Origin: Micromonospora sp. DSM 45708
GTDB taxonomy: Bacteria; Actinomycetota; Actinomycetes; Mycobacteriales; Micromonosporaceae
Direction: 5' to 3'
Assembly: GCF_039566955.1 (NCBI RefSeq)
Contig: NZ_CP154796.1
Location: 806,001-870,000, forward strand
DNA: 64,000 nt
Below are positions 49,818 through 59,586 of the stretch, piece by piece. The notes under the pieces are model-generated. The model saw only the letters and a list, made by a program, of their open reading frames with translations, was not told the DNA's origin and made no database searches. The position numbers were made by a program, and so were the translations under genes. Every line of letters begins with the position of its first letter. The stretch's first letter is position 1.

Positions 49818-51097
49818 GCGGGCCGGCCCGGGAGGGGTCGCCCAGCCCGTACCCGCTGGGGTTGCGGCTGGCCGGTCGGCGCGTGGTCGTGGTGGGCGGG
49901 GGAGCGGTGGCCACCCGGCGGGTGCCCGCGCTGCTCGACGCCGGCGCGGACGTCCTGCTGGTGGCGCCGGAGCTGACGCCGGCGCTGCGCGCGCACGCCG
50001 ACGCCGGGCGGCTGCACTGGGAGCCGCGCCGGTTCGCCGTCGGCGACCTGGACGGCGCGTGGCTGGTGCAGGTGGCGGTGGACGACCGGGCCGCCGCGGC
50101 GGCGGTGAGCGCCGCCGCGGCCGAGCGGCGGGTCTTCTGCGTCCGGGCCGACGACCGGGCCGCGGCCAGCGCGTGGACGCCCGCGGTGACCCGTCACGGC
50201 CCGGTGACGGTGGCGGTCCTCGGCGGTGGCGACCCGCACCGTGCGATGGCCGTACGCGACGCCGTCCGCACCCTCCTGAGCGCAAGGAGGGCCCCCGTGT
50301 TGACGCATCCGGTAGCGGAGGGGGCCCCGCTTGAGCCGTCCGGCGGGCGGGTGGCGCTGGTGGGGGCCGGGCCCGGTGACCCGGAGCTGATCACCGTGAA
50401 GGGCTGGCGGCTGCTCACCGAGGCCGAGGTGGTGGTCGCCGACCGGCTCGTCCCCGGGCTGCTCCTGGACGAGCTGCGGCCGGACGTCGAATTGGTCGAC
50501 GCGTCGAAGATCCCGTACGGGCCGTCGCGCGCCCAGGAGGAGATCAACCGGATCCTGGTGGACCGGGCCCTCGCCGGCAAGGTCGTGGTCCGGCTCAAGG
50601 GCGGCGACCCGTACGTCTTCGGGCGGGGCGGCGAGGAGTTGCTGGCCTGCGCCGAGGCCGGGGTGCCGGTGACCGTGGTGCCGGGGGTGACCAGCGCGAT
50701 CGCGGTGCCGGGGGTGGCCGGGGTGCCGGTGACCCACCGGGCGGTGGCGCACGAGTTCACGGTGGTCTCCGGGCACGTCGCGCCGGACTCACCGGCCTCG
50801 CTGGTGAGCTGGGAGTCGCTGGCCGGCCTGCGCGGCACGCTGGTGATCCTGATGGGCCTGAAGAACCTGGCCGCGATCGCGGCGACGCTGATCGCCCACG
50901 GCAGGCCGCCGACCACTCCGGCCGCGGTGATCCAGGAGGGCACCACCGCGACCCAGCGCACCCTCCGCTCGACGCTCGGCACGGTGGCCGCCGACGTCAC
51001 CGCCGCCGCGCTCCGCCCACCCGCCATCGTGGTCGTCGGCGACGTCGTGGACGCCCTGACCGCCCCGCCCGCCCCGCCCTTCCCGCCCGCCCCCTGA
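49814..51097 (+). CDS. cobA: bifunctional CysG-type NAD-binding domain fused to uroporphyrinogen-III C-methyltransferase
   Basis: A 427-residue protein. The N-terminal domain (VVVVGGGAVATRRVPALLDAGADVLLVAPE) resembles the precorrin-2 dehydrogenase/ferrochelatase half of CysG. The C-terminal half is SUMT: VALVGAGPGDPELITVKGWRLLTEAEVVVADRLV, RLKGGDPYVFGRGGEE, VVPGVTSAIAVPGVAGVPVTHR. It makes precorrin-2 for cobalamin and perhaps siroheme. The linker near residues 158-172 is encoded by a REP-like palindromic repeat (50289-50328). GTG overlaps cobT by 4 bp. Confidence 0.95.
   Translation: MSGPAREGSPSPYPLGLRLAGRRVVVVGGGAVATRRVPALLDAGADVLLVAPELTPALRAHADAGRLHWEPRRFAVGDLDGAWLVQVAVDDRAAAAAVSAAAAERRVFCVRADDRAAASAWTPAVTRHGPVTVAVLGGGDPHRAMAVRDAVRTLLSARRAPVLTHPVAEGAPLEPSGGRVALVGAGPGDPELITVKGWRLLTEAEVVVADRLVPGLLLDELRPDVELVDASKIPYGPSRAQEEINRILVDRALAGKVVVRLKGGDPYVFGRGGEELLACAEAGVPVTVVPGVTSAIAVPGVAGVPVTHRAVAHEFTVVSGHVAPDSPASLVSWESLAGLRGTLVILMGLKNLAAIAATLIAHGRPPTTPAAVIQEGTTATQRTLRSTLGTVAADVTAAALRPPAIVVVGDVVDALTAPPAPPFPPAP
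50289..50328 (+). repeat. REP-like palindromic element, copy B (inside cobA)
   Basis: GGGCCCCC, core TTGACGCATCCGGTAG (50300-50315), then GGGGGCCC. It shares 15 of 16 core bases and both GC arms with intergenic copy A (32201-32239), but lies in frame within cobA and encodes its interdomain linker. Confidence 0.8.
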
Positions 51098-51173
51098 CGT
51101 CGATCTTGCACTTGGTGCCCGGGAGTTGCCGGGTTCCACCCACTTTGTCGGGGCGGTAAGTGCAAGATCAACG
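51098..51173. repeat. 76-bp palindromic repeat between cobA and the otsB fusion
   Basis: CGTCGATCTTGCACTT (51098-51113) and AAGTGCAAGATCAACG (51158-51173) pair with one G-T wobble. It starts immediately after the cobA TGA and lies between convergent genes, so it can act as a terminator. The GTYGATC ends resemble those of the element at 45230-45289, but the arms differ. Confidence 0.8.
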
Positions 51174-51242
51174 CGGTGGGGTGGGGCGGGGGACGGGTGC
51201 GGCCCGGGACCGTGGGTCCCGGGCCGCGTCGTGTGGTTCGGG

Positions 51243-53843
51243 TTACTGCTTGAGCATGTTGTCCAGGAGCAGGGCGCAGCGGATCAGGCCGAGGTGGCTG
51301 TAGGCCTGGGGGTGGTTGCCCAGGCCCCGCTCGGCGAGCGGGTCGTACTGCTCGGGGAGCAGGCCGGTGGGGCCGGCCGTGTCGACCATCTGGGTGAACA
51401 GCTCCTCGGCGTCGGTGCGGCGGCCAGTGCGCAGGTACGCCTCGATCAGCCACGCCGTGCAGATGTGGAAGCCGCCCTCCCGGCCGGGCAGGCCGTCGTC
51501 CCAGTGGTAGCGGTAGACCACCGGGCCGCTGCGCAGGTCCGCCTCGATCTTGAGCACGGTGGAGAGGAAGCGCGGGTCGTCGCCGGGGAGCAGCCCGGAC
51601 AGGCCGATCCAGAGCGACGAGGCGTCCATCTCGTCGTGCCCGTACGCGACGCTGTACGCCTCGGCCTCCGGGTGCCAGCCGTGCTCCAGCACGTTGGCCC
51701 CGATCCGGTCGCGCAGGTCGACCCACTCCGGCCGGTCCTCGCCGCCGTGCTGGCGCACCACGTGCAGCGCCCGGTCGACCGTCATCCAGAGCATGACCTT
51801 GGAGAACACGTGGTGCCGGGGTGGGAGGCGGGCCTCCCAGATGCCGTGGTCGGGTTCGTGCCAGCGGCGGCGTACCGCCTCGACCATGTTCTCCAGCACC
51901 CGCCACTCGTCGTCGCGGACCGAGCCCCGGGCGTCGGCCACCGCGGCGATCAGGTCCGCCACCGGGCCGAAGACGTCGAGCTGGAGCTGGTGGTTGGCCA
52001 GGTTGCCGACCCGGACCGGCCGGGAGCCGGCGTAGCCGGGCAGCGTGTCGATGACCGCCTCGGCGCCCAGTTCGTACCCGTCGACGGTGTAGAGCGGGTG
52101 CAGCCGCTCCGGATGCCCGCCGGTGCGCTCCACCACGCCGTCGATCCAGCGCAGCAGCCCCTCGGCCTCCTCGGTGGAGCCGAGGTCGACCAGCGACCGC
52201 GCGGTCATCGCCGCGTCCCGCAGCCAGCAGTAGCGGTAGTCCCAGTTCCGGACGCCGCCCAGCTCCTCGGGGAGCGAGGTGGTCGCCGCGGCGAGGATCG
52301 AACCGGTCGGCTCGTGGGTGAGCCCCCGCAGGGTCAGCGCGCTGCGGGCGACCAGGTCCCGGGCGGTGGTGGGCAGCCGCAGCGAGGCCACCCAGTCCTT
52401 CCAGGGCTGCTCGGCGGCGGCCTGCCGCTCGTGCACCGGCACCCGGTGCGGCTCCAGGCTCTGCGTGCCGAAGCGCAGCTCCAGCACCACCTGCCCGCCG
52501 GCGGCGGACAGGTCCACCACCGCCTTCGCGGTCTCGTACCCGGCGTCGTTGGTGACCTCCCACTCGACGCCGGGGGAGTGCAGCGCGACCGGCTCGTTGG
52601 AGCCGAGCACCAGCAGCCCGTCGTCGAGCGGCTGGAGCTGCACCGCGACCTGCCCGAACTCCGGGCGCGGCGCGAACTCGACGCGGGCCCGCCCGGTGCC
52701 GCTGAGCACCCGGACCAGGGTCGAGTCGCCGCTGACCACGGTCGGGTCGTCCGGCGTGGTCTCCCGGGCGGGCAGGTCCAGCCAGTCGGTGACCGTCAGG
52801 CCGGACCAGCGGGTCTCCACCGTCATGGTGTTGCTGCGGTAGCGCTGGCCCAGCGGGATGCCACCGCGCTCCGGGCCGATGGTGAAGTGCCCGGCCGGGC
52901 TGCCGCCGACCAGGTCGGCGAAGATCGCCGCCGAGTCCGGCTTCGGGTGGCACAGCCAGGTGATCTTGGCTTCCGGTGTGACAAGCGCGACCGTGCGCCC
53001 GTTGGCGAGCATCGAGTGCCGCTCGATCGGCACCGCCCGCTCGCCGAAGAGCCAGTGCCGCCGGGTCTCCAGCAGCAGGCCGAGCGCGCGGGCCGCCTCG
53101 ATCGGCTCGGCCACCCGGTAGTCGGCCTGGGTGTCGCCGGGGCCGATCTTGATGCCGACGTCCGGCCCGTGCAGGTTGCCGAACGCGTTCTCGTCGGTGA
53201 CGTCGTCACCGATGAAGAGCACCGCGCCGGCAGCGAGCTGGGTCCGGAGCTGGTCGACAGCGGTGCCCTTGTGGGTGGCCACCACCGACAGCTCGATGAC
53301 CTCCTTGCCCTGGGTGACGGTGACGCCGTCCCAGGTGGCGGGACCGCTGCGGACCGCGTCCACGGCGGCGGCGGCGACCTGCGGGTCCACCCCGCGGGTG
53401 TGCACGGCCACGCTGGCCGGCTTGCGCTCCAGCCGGACCCCGGGATGCGCGGCGGCGATCTCCCGCAGCGCCTCGCGGAGCCGGTGCCGGACCGCGATCA
53501 GCTCCGGGCTGAGCCGTTCGACGAAGCCGATGTCGAACTCCGAGCCGTGGCTGCCGACCAGATGCACCTCGCTCGGCAGCCGGGAGAGCGTGGCCAGGTC
53601 GCGTAGCGCGCGGCCGGAGACCACCGCGACGCTGGTCTGCGGCAGCGAGGCCAGGGCGCGGATCGCGGCCACCGATTCGGGCAGCGGCACGGCCTTTGTC
53701 GGGTCCTCGACGATCGGCGCCAGTGTGCCGTCGTAGTCGCAGGCGATCAGGAGTTGGGGAGTCCGGGCGATGCGGCCGATCGCGGCACGCAGTTCCGGGT
53801 CGAGCACGCCACCGGAGGAGGTGGCGGCAGCGGGCGGGGTCAC
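51243..53843 (-). CDS. otsB: trehalose-phosphatase / GH15 glycoside hydrolase fusion
   Basis: An 866-residue two-domain enzyme. Residues 1-260 are a HAD trehalose-6-phosphatase ([10 protein letters not shown] with nucleophile Asp36; [23 protein letters not shown]). Residues from about 270 are a GH15-type (alpha/alpha)6 barrel with an N-terminal beta-sandwich ([54 protein letters not shown]). GH15 relatives include glucoamylases and trehalases, so one chain may both form and degrade trehalose. It overlaps otsA by 4 bp. Confidence 0.93.
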   Translation of the reverse strand: MTPPAAATSSGGVLDPELRAAIGRIARTPQLLIACDYDGTLAPIVEDPTKAVPLPESVAAIRALASLPQTSVAVVSGRALRDLATLSRLPSEVHLVGSHGSEFDIGFVERLSPELIAVRHRLREALREIAAAHPGVRLERKPASVAVHTRGVDPQVAAAAVDAVRSGPATWDGVTVTQGKEVIELSVVATHKGTAVDQLRTQLAAGAVLFIGDDVTDENAFGNLHGPDVGIKIGPGDTQADYRVAEPIEAARALGLLLETRRHWLFGERAVPIERHSMLANGRTVALVTPEAKITWLCHPKPDSAAIFADLVGGSPAGHFTIGPERGGIPLGQRYRSNTMTVETRWSGLTVTDWLDLPARETTPDDPTVVSGDSTLVRVLSGTGRARVEFAPRPEFGQVAVQLQPLDDGLLVLGSNEPVALHSPGVEWEVTNDAGYETAKAVVDLSAAGGQVVLELRFGTQSLEPHRVPVHERQAAAEQPWKDWVASLRLPTTARDLVARSALTLRGLTHEPTGSILAAATTSLPEELGGVRNWDYRYCWLRDAAMTARSLVDLGSTEEAEGLLRWIDGVVERTGGHPERLHPLYTVDGYELGAEAVIDTLPGYAGSRPVRVGNLANHQLQLDVFGPVADLIAAVADARGSVRDDEWRVLENMVEAVRRRWHEPDHGIWEARLPPRHHVFSKVMLWMTVDRALHVVRQHGGEDRPEWVDLRDRIGANVLEHGWHPEAEAYSVAYGHDEMDASSLWIGLSGLLPGDDPRFLSTVLKIEADLRSGPVVYRYHWDDGLPGREGGFHICTAWLIEAYLRTGRRTDAEELFTQMVDTAGPTGLLPEQYDPLAERGLGNHPQAYSHLGLIRCALLLDNMLKQ

Positions 53844-55240
53844 GCAGCCTCCGTATCGGGGACACCGAGCTCGCTGAGGAACGACTTGGCCCAGTGGCCG
53901 ACATCGTGGCTGCGCAGATGGCGCTGCATGACGCGCATCCGGCGGCGGGCTTCGGGTTTTTCGACGTGCACGGCCCGGAGCAACGCGTCCTTCACCGCGT
54001 CCGGGTCGTGCGGATTACACAGGAACGCCTGGCGCAGCTCGGTGGCGGCGCCGGCGAACTCACTGAGCACGAGCGCGCCGCCCTGGTCGGCGCGCGATGC
54101 GACGTACTCCTTGGCCACCAGATTCATTCCGTCTCGCAGCGGGGTCACCATCATCACGTCGGCGGCCACGTACATCGCCGCCAACTCGGAGCGACTGTAC
54201 GACTGATGCAGATAATGCACCGCCGGCACGCCGACCCGGCCGAATTCACCATTGATCCGGCCAACCTCGCGTTCCACCTTCACCCGAAGTGCCTGGTAGT
54301 GCTCCACGCGCTCGCGGCTGGGCGTGGCGACCTGCACCATAACCGCGTCCGGAACTGTCAACTTTCCGTCAGCAAGGAGTTCCCGGAAGGCCTTGAGCCG
54401 AAGCTCGATGCCCTTGGTGTAGTCGAGCCGGTCGACGCCCAGGATGATCGTCTTGGGGTTGCCCAGCTCCTCGCGGATCTGCTTCGCCCGGGCCTGGATC
54501 GTCGGGTCCTCGGCCAGCCGTTCCATCTCCCGGGTCTCGATCGAGATGGGGAACGCGCCAGCCTTCACCTGCCGGCCGTCGACCTGGATCATCTGCCCCT
54601 CGTAGCGCAGACCGAGCAGGTGCCGGGCCAGCCGGACGAAGTTCTGCGCCGCCAGCCGCTGCTGGAAACCGACCAGGTCGGCGCCGAGCAGGCCGCGCAG
54701 GATCTCGGCGCGGAACGGCATCTGCATGAACAGCTCGATCGGCGGGAAGGGGATGTGCAGGAAGAACCCGATCTTCAGGTCGGGGCGCAGCTCGCGCAGC
54801 ATCGCCGGAACGAGCTGGAGCTGGTAGTCCTGGACCCAGACCGTGGCGCCCTCGGCCGCCACGTCCGCCGCGGCCTCCGCGAACCGGGCGTTCACCAACC
54901 GGTACGCCTCGCGCCAGCGCCGCTTGTAGGCGGGCGTCTCGACGGCGTCGTGGTAGAGCGGCCAGATCGTCGCGTTGGACTGCCCCTCGTAGTAGCGCTC
55001 CAGCTCCTCGGCGCTCAGCGGCACCGGGTGCAGCCGGATCCCCTCCAGGTCGAACGGCTCGGGCGCGGCACCGGTGCCGCCGGCCCACCCGACCCAGGTG
55101 CCCTGGTGCTCGGCGAGCACCGGGTGCAGCGCGGTCACCAGGCCGCCGGGGCTGCGTCGCCACTGCCGTCCCTCGGGTGTGCTCACCTCGTCGACCGGCA
55201 GTCGGTTGGCCACTACGACAAAGGAGCTACGGACGGTCAC
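53840..55240 (-). CDS. otsA: alpha,alpha-trehalose-phosphate synthase
   Basis: A GT20 enzyme of 466 residues joining UDP- or GDP-glucose to glucose-6-phosphate. VVVANRLPV at the N terminus, [53 protein letters not shown] and [17 protein letters not shown] are all diagnostic. GTG start with GGAGG 11 nt upstream. First gene of the otsA-otsB operon. Confidence 0.96.
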   Translation of the reverse strand: MTVRSSFVVVANRLPVDEVSTPEGRQWRRSPGGLVTALHPVLAEHQGTWVGWAGGTGAAPEPFDLEGIRLHPVPLSAEELERYYEGQSNATIWPLYHDAVETPAYKRRWREAYRLVNARFAEAAADVAAEGATVWVQDYQLQLVPAMLRELRPDLKIGFFLHIPFPPIELFMQMPFRAEILRGLLGADLVGFQQRLAAQNFVRLARHLLGLRYEGQMIQVDGRQVKAGAFPISIETREMERLAEDPTIQARAKQIREELGNPKTIILGVDRLDYTKGIELRLKAFRELLADGKLTVPDAVMVQVATPSRERVEHYQALRVKVEREVGRINGEFGRVGVPAVHYLHQSYSRSELAAMYVAADVMMVTPLRDGMNLVAKEYVASRADQGGALVLSEFAGAATELRQAFLCNPHDPDAVKDALLRAVHVEKPEARRRMRVMQRHLRSHDVGHWAKSFLSELGVPDTEAA

Positions 55241-55588
55241 GATCGGCCACCTCCGGATACTGACGGGTCCACCGCGATGAGCGTACTGAGCGTAGCTGCG
55301 GCGTCTGATCCCCCGTGCCGGAGTCCACTACCCGCCCCCGGAACCGCCGAACCCTGCTCGTGATCTTGTCGACAGCGGCGGCTCAGACGTGCCGAATGGT
55401 GACGACGCGCACGCCGTACCGGTGCTGGGGTGGGGTGATGTGGGCGTGGCCGCCCGTACCTGTCAGGATTGACGGCGGTGTGCGCACGGCCGGCTCCCGG
55501 CCGGCGGCGGCGGGCGGAGTCGAAGCCCGCGCCCCGCGCCCCGCACCCCGCAAGCCCGCGATCGCAACCGACGGAGGTAGCCCGCACC
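55241..55588. other. 348-bp intergenic region between otsA and ettA
   Basis: It separates divergent genes. I see no supportable gene. Promoters for both directions must lie here but no confident -35/-10 pair stands out. GC-rich inverted repeats (GGCCGGCTCCCGGCCGG near 55490) and a GCCCCGC tandem run near 55530-55550 are the only structures. Confidence 0.4.
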
Positions 55589-57265
55589 GTGGCTCAGTTC
55601 ATCTACGTCCTGGAGAAGGCACGCAAGGCGCACGGCGACAAGGTCGTGCTGGACAACGTGACGCTGAACTTCCTGCCGGGTGTCAAGATCGGTGTGGTCG
55701 GCCCGAACGGCGCCGGTAAGTCCAGCCTCCTCAAGATCATGGCAGGGCTCGACCGGCCGAGCAACGGCGAGGCCCGGCTCATGCCCGGCTACTCCGTCGG
55801 CATGCTGGCGCAGGAGCCGCCGCTGAACGAGGCCAAGACCGTCCTGGGCAACGTCGAGGAGGCGGTCGCCGAGACCAAGGCCAAGCTGGAGCGGTTCAAC
55901 AAGATCGCCGAGCAGATGGCGACGGACTACTCCGACGAGCTGATGGAGGAGATGGGCAAGCTCCAGGAGGAGCTGGACGCCGCCGACGCCTGGGACATCG
56001 ACTCCAAGCTCGAACTGGCCATGGACGCGCTGCGCTGCCCGCCGCCGGACGCCGACGTGACCCAGCTCTCCGGTGGTGAGCGCCGCCGGGTGGCGCTGTG
56101 CAAGCTGCTGCTGGAGGCGCCCGACCTGCTGTTGCTCGACGAGCCCACCAACCACCTGGACGCGGAGAGCGTGCAGTGGCTGGAGCAGCACCTGGCCAAG
56201 TACGCCGGCACCGTCCTGGCCATCACCCACGACCGGTACTTCCTGGACAACGTGGCCAACTGGATCCTGGAGCTGGACCGCGGCCGGGCCTACCCCTACG
56301 AGGGCAACTACTCCACCTACCTGGAGAAGAAGGCCGCCCGGCTCTCCGTCGAGGGACGCCGCGACGCCAAGATGCGCAAGCGCCTCTCCGACGAGCTGGA
56401 GTGGGTCCGGTCGAACGCCAAGGCGCGGCAGACCAAGTCCAAGGCCCGCCTCGACCGCTACGACGAGATGGCCGCCGAGGCGGAGAAGACCCGGAAGCTG
56501 GACTTCGAGGAGATCCAGATCCCGCCGGGCCCGCGCCTGGGCAGCACCGTGATCGAGGCGCACAGCCTGACCAAGGGCTTCGGCGACCGGGTGCTGATCG
56601 ACAACCTGTCGTTCTCGCTGCCGCGCAACGGCATCGTCGGCATCATCGGCCCGAACGGCGTCGGCAAGACCACGCTGTTCAAGACCATCGTCGGGCTGGA
56701 GCAGCCGACCAGCGGCGACGTCAAGGTCGGCCCCACCGTGCAGCTGTCGTACGTCGACCAGAACCGGCAGGGCCTCGACGGCGACAAGACCGTCTGGGAG
56801 GTCGTCTCCGACGGGCTGGACCACCTCATGGTGGGCAAGGTCGAGATGCCGTCCCGGGCGTACATCGCCGCGTTCGGCTTCAAGGGACCGGACCAGCAGA
56901 AGCCGACCAAGGTGCTCTCCGGCGGCGAGCGCAACCGGCTCAACCTGGCGCTGACGCTGAAGATCGGCGGCAACGTCATCCTGCTCGACGAGCCGACCAA
57001 CGACCTGGACGTGGAGACGCTCTCCAGCCTGGAGAACGCGCTGCTGGAGTTCCCCGGCTGCGCCGTGGTCATCTCCCACGACCGGATGTTCCTGGACCGG
57101 GTCGCCACGCACATCCTGGCCTGGGAGGGCGACGACACGAACCCGGCCAAGTGGTTCTGGTTCGAGGGCAACTTCGAGGCGTACGAGAAGAACAAGATCG
57201 AACGGCTCGGCGCCGACGCGGCCCGTCCGCACCGGGTGACCTACCGCAAGCTCACCCGTGACTGA
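55589..57265 (+). CDS. ettA: ABC-F energy-dependent translational throttle protein EttA
   Basis: A 558-residue cytosolic ABC-F protein with two ATPase modules. Walker A motifs are GPNGAGKSS and GPNGVGKTT, signature motifs LSGGERRRVAL and LSGGERNRLNL, Walker B LLLLDEPTNHLD and VILLDEPTNDLD. Between them lies a P-site tRNA interaction motif linker (arm VEGRRDAKMRKRLSDELEWVRSNAKARQTKSKARLDRYDEMAAEA). It gates translation by ATP/ADP ratio at the ribosomal E site. GTG 55589 follows GGAGG. The next gene overlaps by 8 bp. Confidence 0.95.
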   Translation: MAQFIYVLEKARKAHGDKVVLDNVTLNFLPGVKIGVVGPNGAGKSSLLKIMAGLDRPSNGEARLMPGYSVGMLAQEPPLNEAKTVLGNVEEAVAETKAKLERFNKIAEQMATDYSDELMEEMGKLQEELDAADAWDIDSKLELAMDALRCPPPDADVTQLSGGERRRVALCKLLLEAPDLLLLDEPTNHLDAESVQWLEQHLAKYAGTVLAITHDRYFLDNVANWILELDRGRAYPYEGNYSTYLEKKAARLSVEGRRDAKMRKRLSDELEWVRSNAKARQTKSKARLDRYDEMAAEAEKTRKLDFEEIQIPPGPRLGSTVIEAHSLTKGFGDRVLIDNLSFSLPRNGIVGIIGPNGVGKTTLFKTIVGLEQPTSGDVKVGPTVQLSYVDQNRQGLDGDKTVWEVVSDGLDHLMVGKVEMPSRAYIAAFGFKGPDQQKPTKVLSGGERNRLNLALTLKIGGNVILLDEPTNDLDVETLSSLENALLEFPGCAVVISHDRMFLDRVATHILAWEGDDTNPAKWFWFEGNFEAYEKNKIERLGADAARPHRVTYRKLTRD

Positions 57266-57701
57266 CCGGTTCGTCTACCACTGCGCGCTGCGCTGGTCCG
57301 ACCTGGACGCGTACGGCCACGTCAACAACGCCCGCTTCCTCACGCTCTACGAGGAGGCCCGGGTGGCGATGATGTTCGCCGGCGGCCGGGCGTGGGGGGT
57401 GGGCTCGTTCGTCGACGGCGTGGTCATCCGCCGGCACGAGGTCGACTACCTGCGCCCGGTCGACTACGCGCTCGGCCGGGCCAGCGCGGAGGCGGCGCCG
57501 AGCGTGCGGATCGAGCTCTGGGTCGACGAGATCCGGGCCGCGTCCTTCTCGGTCGCGTACGAGCTGTACGACGGCGAGGCGCTGGCCGGCACCGCCCGGT
57601 CGGTGCTGGTCCCGTTCGACCTGTCCACGCAGCGCCCGCGCCGGATCTCGGCCGACGAACGGGCGTTCCTGCTCCGCTACGCCCCCGGGCTGGCCGGATG
57701 A
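57258..57701 (+). CDS. hotdog-fold acyl-CoA thioesterase (YbgC/4HBT-like)
   Basis: A 147-residue hotdog protein with the catalytic-region signature WSDLDAYGHVNNARFLTLYEEARV (Asp near 13) and VDYLRPVDYALG. It hydrolyses acyl-CoA thioesters. GTG start lies within the end of ettA, and its stop overlaps the next start as ATGA, so three genes are coupled. Confidence 0.9.
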   Translation: MTDRFVYHCALRWSDLDAYGHVNNARFLTLYEEARVAMMFAGGRAWGVGSFVDGVVIRRHEVDYLRPVDYALGRASAEAAPSVRIELWVDEIRAASFSVAYELYDGEALAGTARSVLVPFDLSTQRPRRISADERAFLLRYAPGLAG

Positions 57702-58372
57702 CCGGGCCGGCGGGCGGGCACGGGTTGACCGGGGTGGCCGACGCCGGCGCCTTCCTGGCCCGGCTGGTCCGGCTCGACCCGGCCGTCCTGGTCCGGCTCC
57801 GTCCGGTGCCCGGCGCCGGCCGTACCGCCCTCTGGGCCCGCCTGCCCTGGGGGGTGCTGGTGGTGCGCACCGTGCCCGGGGCCGCGCCCGGCGACGTCAC
57901 GGTGGCCGCGGCGGAGCTGCTGGCCGAACTCTCCGCCGGGGGCGCGGCGCTGCCGCGGCGACGCGACGACGGCTGGCGCTGGCCGCTGCCGCCGCCGGTC
58001 AGCCGGCCGGTCGAGATGCTCCCCGGCGCCGAGCTGCGCCGGATCGCGGACGCGGCGGCCGGGACGCTGCGCGAGGCGGCCACCCACGGGGTGGCGGGCC
58101 GGGCGGTCGGCCAGCGGGTGCTGCGGGACGCGCTGCTGGACCACGTGGCGGTGGTGGTGACCCCGGACGGGGAGCCGGGCGCGCCGGTGGAGGTGTCGCA
58201 GCGGCTGGTGCAGGGCGTGGTGCGGCTCGGCTTCCTCGGCGCCGACGCCGGGGACGTTCAGGTGCGGGTGGCCGGCCACTGGGTCGGACTGGTCGGGCCG
58301 TACGGGGCGGTGTGGTCGCGGACCGTCGCGGACCTTGCACTCACGCCTACCCCGACTCATCCGAACGGATGA
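57698..58372 (+). CDS. protein of unknown function (224 aa), ettA operon
   Basis: An Ala/Arg/Val-rich soluble protein with the segments FLARLVRLDPAVLVRLRPV, WARLPWGVLVVRTVPG, GVAGRAVGQRVLRDALLDHVAVVV and SQRLVQGVVRLGFLG. The pattern appears conserved, as I would expect in actinobacteria downstream of ettA and thioesterase, but I know no function. ATG overlaps the thioesterase stop by 4 bp. Confidence 0.65.
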   Translation: MTGPAGGHGLTGVADAGAFLARLVRLDPAVLVRLRPVPGAGRTALWARLPWGVLVVRTVPGAAPGDVTVAAAELLAELSAGGAALPRRRDDGWRWPLPPPVSRPVEMLPGAELRRIADAAAGTLREAATHGVAGRAVGQRVLRDALLDHVAVVVTPDGEPGAPVEVSQRLVQGVVRLGFLGADAGDVQVRVAGHWVGLVGPYGAVWSRTVADLALTPTPTHPNG

Positions 58373-58572
58373 CCCGGCATCGTTCTTCCGGGCTGGGGCG
58401 GTCGGTGGGGGGATGCCTCCTGCCGGCTGTCCGGGTACCGTCCATCCTCGGATCCAACGCACCGTAGGCGGCTGGATCCGCTGGGGAGTGAGGTGCGCGA
58501 GCGATGCCGTGGTGGTCATGGCGCCCCGGTCCCGCCGGTGGCGGCGATCCGGAAACTCGAAGCGGGACCACA

Positions 58573-59100
58573 GTGGACGACAGCGTCCGGGTCGGGCCAC
58601 CGACCCCACGCCGACCGGACGACGACGCGGCGGCGGCGCCCGAGCGGCCGGGCATCGCGGACATGCCCGCCATGCCCGCCACGGTCGCCCCGGTCACGCT
58701 GAGCCGGGTCTGTGACGCGCTCGACCTGCTCGACGTGCGTTACCTGGCCGACGGTGACGGCAACCTGCTGGCCATGTGGGAGCGGCACGCCGTGCTGGTC
58801 GCGCTGGAGGGGCCGGAGGACGAGATCCTCGTGATGCGGGCCCGTCCACACGCGACCGTGCCGCCGGACTGGGCGGACCGGGCCTACCGGGTGGTGAACG
58901 AGTGGAACCACACCCGACGGTTCTGCAAGGCCTACATCGGCGACCCGACCGAGCGTGGCCAGCTCCCGATCTACGCGGAGTTGCAGGTGCCGCTCGGCGC
59001 CGGCACCCACGACGCGCTGCTGGTCGAGATGCTCGACTGCGGTGCGGCGGTGGCCACCACGTTCGTCGACTGGCTGCACGACGAGGGCGCCCTGCTCTGA
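58573..59100 (+). CDS. YbjN-domain protein
   Basis: About 175 residues. After an unstructured Pro/Asp/Ala-rich start, the YbjN-like domain runs VTLSRVCDALDLLDVRYLADGDGNLLAMWERHAVLVALEG, then YRVVNEWNHTRRFCKAYIGDP and LPIYAELQVPLGAGTHDALLVEML. These resemble type III secretion chaperone-fold proteins common in actinobacteria. The start is unclear: GTG 58573 was chosen, but the frame is open from ATG 58504. Confidence 0.8.
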   Translation: MDDSVRVGPPTPRRPDDDAAAAPERPGIADMPAMPATVAPVTLSRVCDALDLLDVRYLADGDGNLLAMWERHAVLVALEGPEDEILVMRARPHATVPPDWADRAYRVVNEWNHTRRFCKAYIGDPTERGQLPIYAELQVPLGAGTHDALLVEMLDCGAAVATTFVDWLHDEGALL

Positions 59101-59116
59101 GCCCGCGCCGGCGGGC
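59101..59116. terminator. short hairpin between convergent genes
   Basis: GCCCGC, loop GCCG, GCGGGC: a perfect 6-bp stem between the YbjN-like and globin genes. Confidence 0.4.
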
Positions 59117-59121
59117 GCCGG

Positions 59122-59529
59122 TCAGCCCGCGGCCGGGTCGTCCGCCACGTTCACCATGAAGTACGCGGCCCGTTCCAGGTAGTCCCAGAGCGCGACGGCG
59201 AGCTGCGGCGGCAGGTCCAGCGTGTCCACGGCCCGCCGCATGTGGCGCAGCCAGGCGTCGCGTTCGGCGGCGCCGATCCGGAACGGGGCGTGCCGCATCC
59301 GCAACCGTGGGTGCCCGCGCTGGTCCGAGTAGGTGCGCGGGCCGCCCCAGTACTGGATCAGGAACAGGGTCAGCCGGTCCGCCGCCGGGCCCAGGTCCTC
59401 CTCCGGGTACATCGGCCGCAGCAGCGGGTCGTCGGCGACGCCGGCGTAGAACTCGTCCACCAGCTTGCGGAAGGCGGGCTCACCGCCGATCGCCTCGAAC
59501 AGCGTCATCGACTCGCCTGGGGAAGTCAC
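59122..59529 (-). CDS. glbO: group II truncated hemoglobin (GlbO-like)
   Basis: A 135-residue 2-on-2 globin: TLFEAIGGEPAFRKLVDEFYAGVADDPLLRPMYPEEDLGPAADRLTLFLIQYWGGPRTYSDQRGHPRLRMRHAPFRIGAAERDAWLRHM. The proximal His is in RMRHAPF, B10 Tyr in FYAGV, and Trp G8 in DAWLRHM. Such proteins bind O2/NO and interact with respiration. GTG 59529 was taken as start; ATG 59508 is possible. Confidence 0.92.
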   Translation of the reverse strand: MTSPGESMTLFEAIGGEPAFRKLVDEFYAGVADDPLLRPMYPEEDLGPAADRLTLFLIQYWGGPRTYSDQRGHPRLRMRHAPFRIGAAERDAWLRHMRRAVDTLDLPPQLAVALWDYLERAAYFMVNVADDPAAG

Positions 59530-59586
59530 GCCTCCATCCTGCCAGGCGTGACCCGGCACCCGCGCCCGGCCGCCGGGCGGCGGAGG

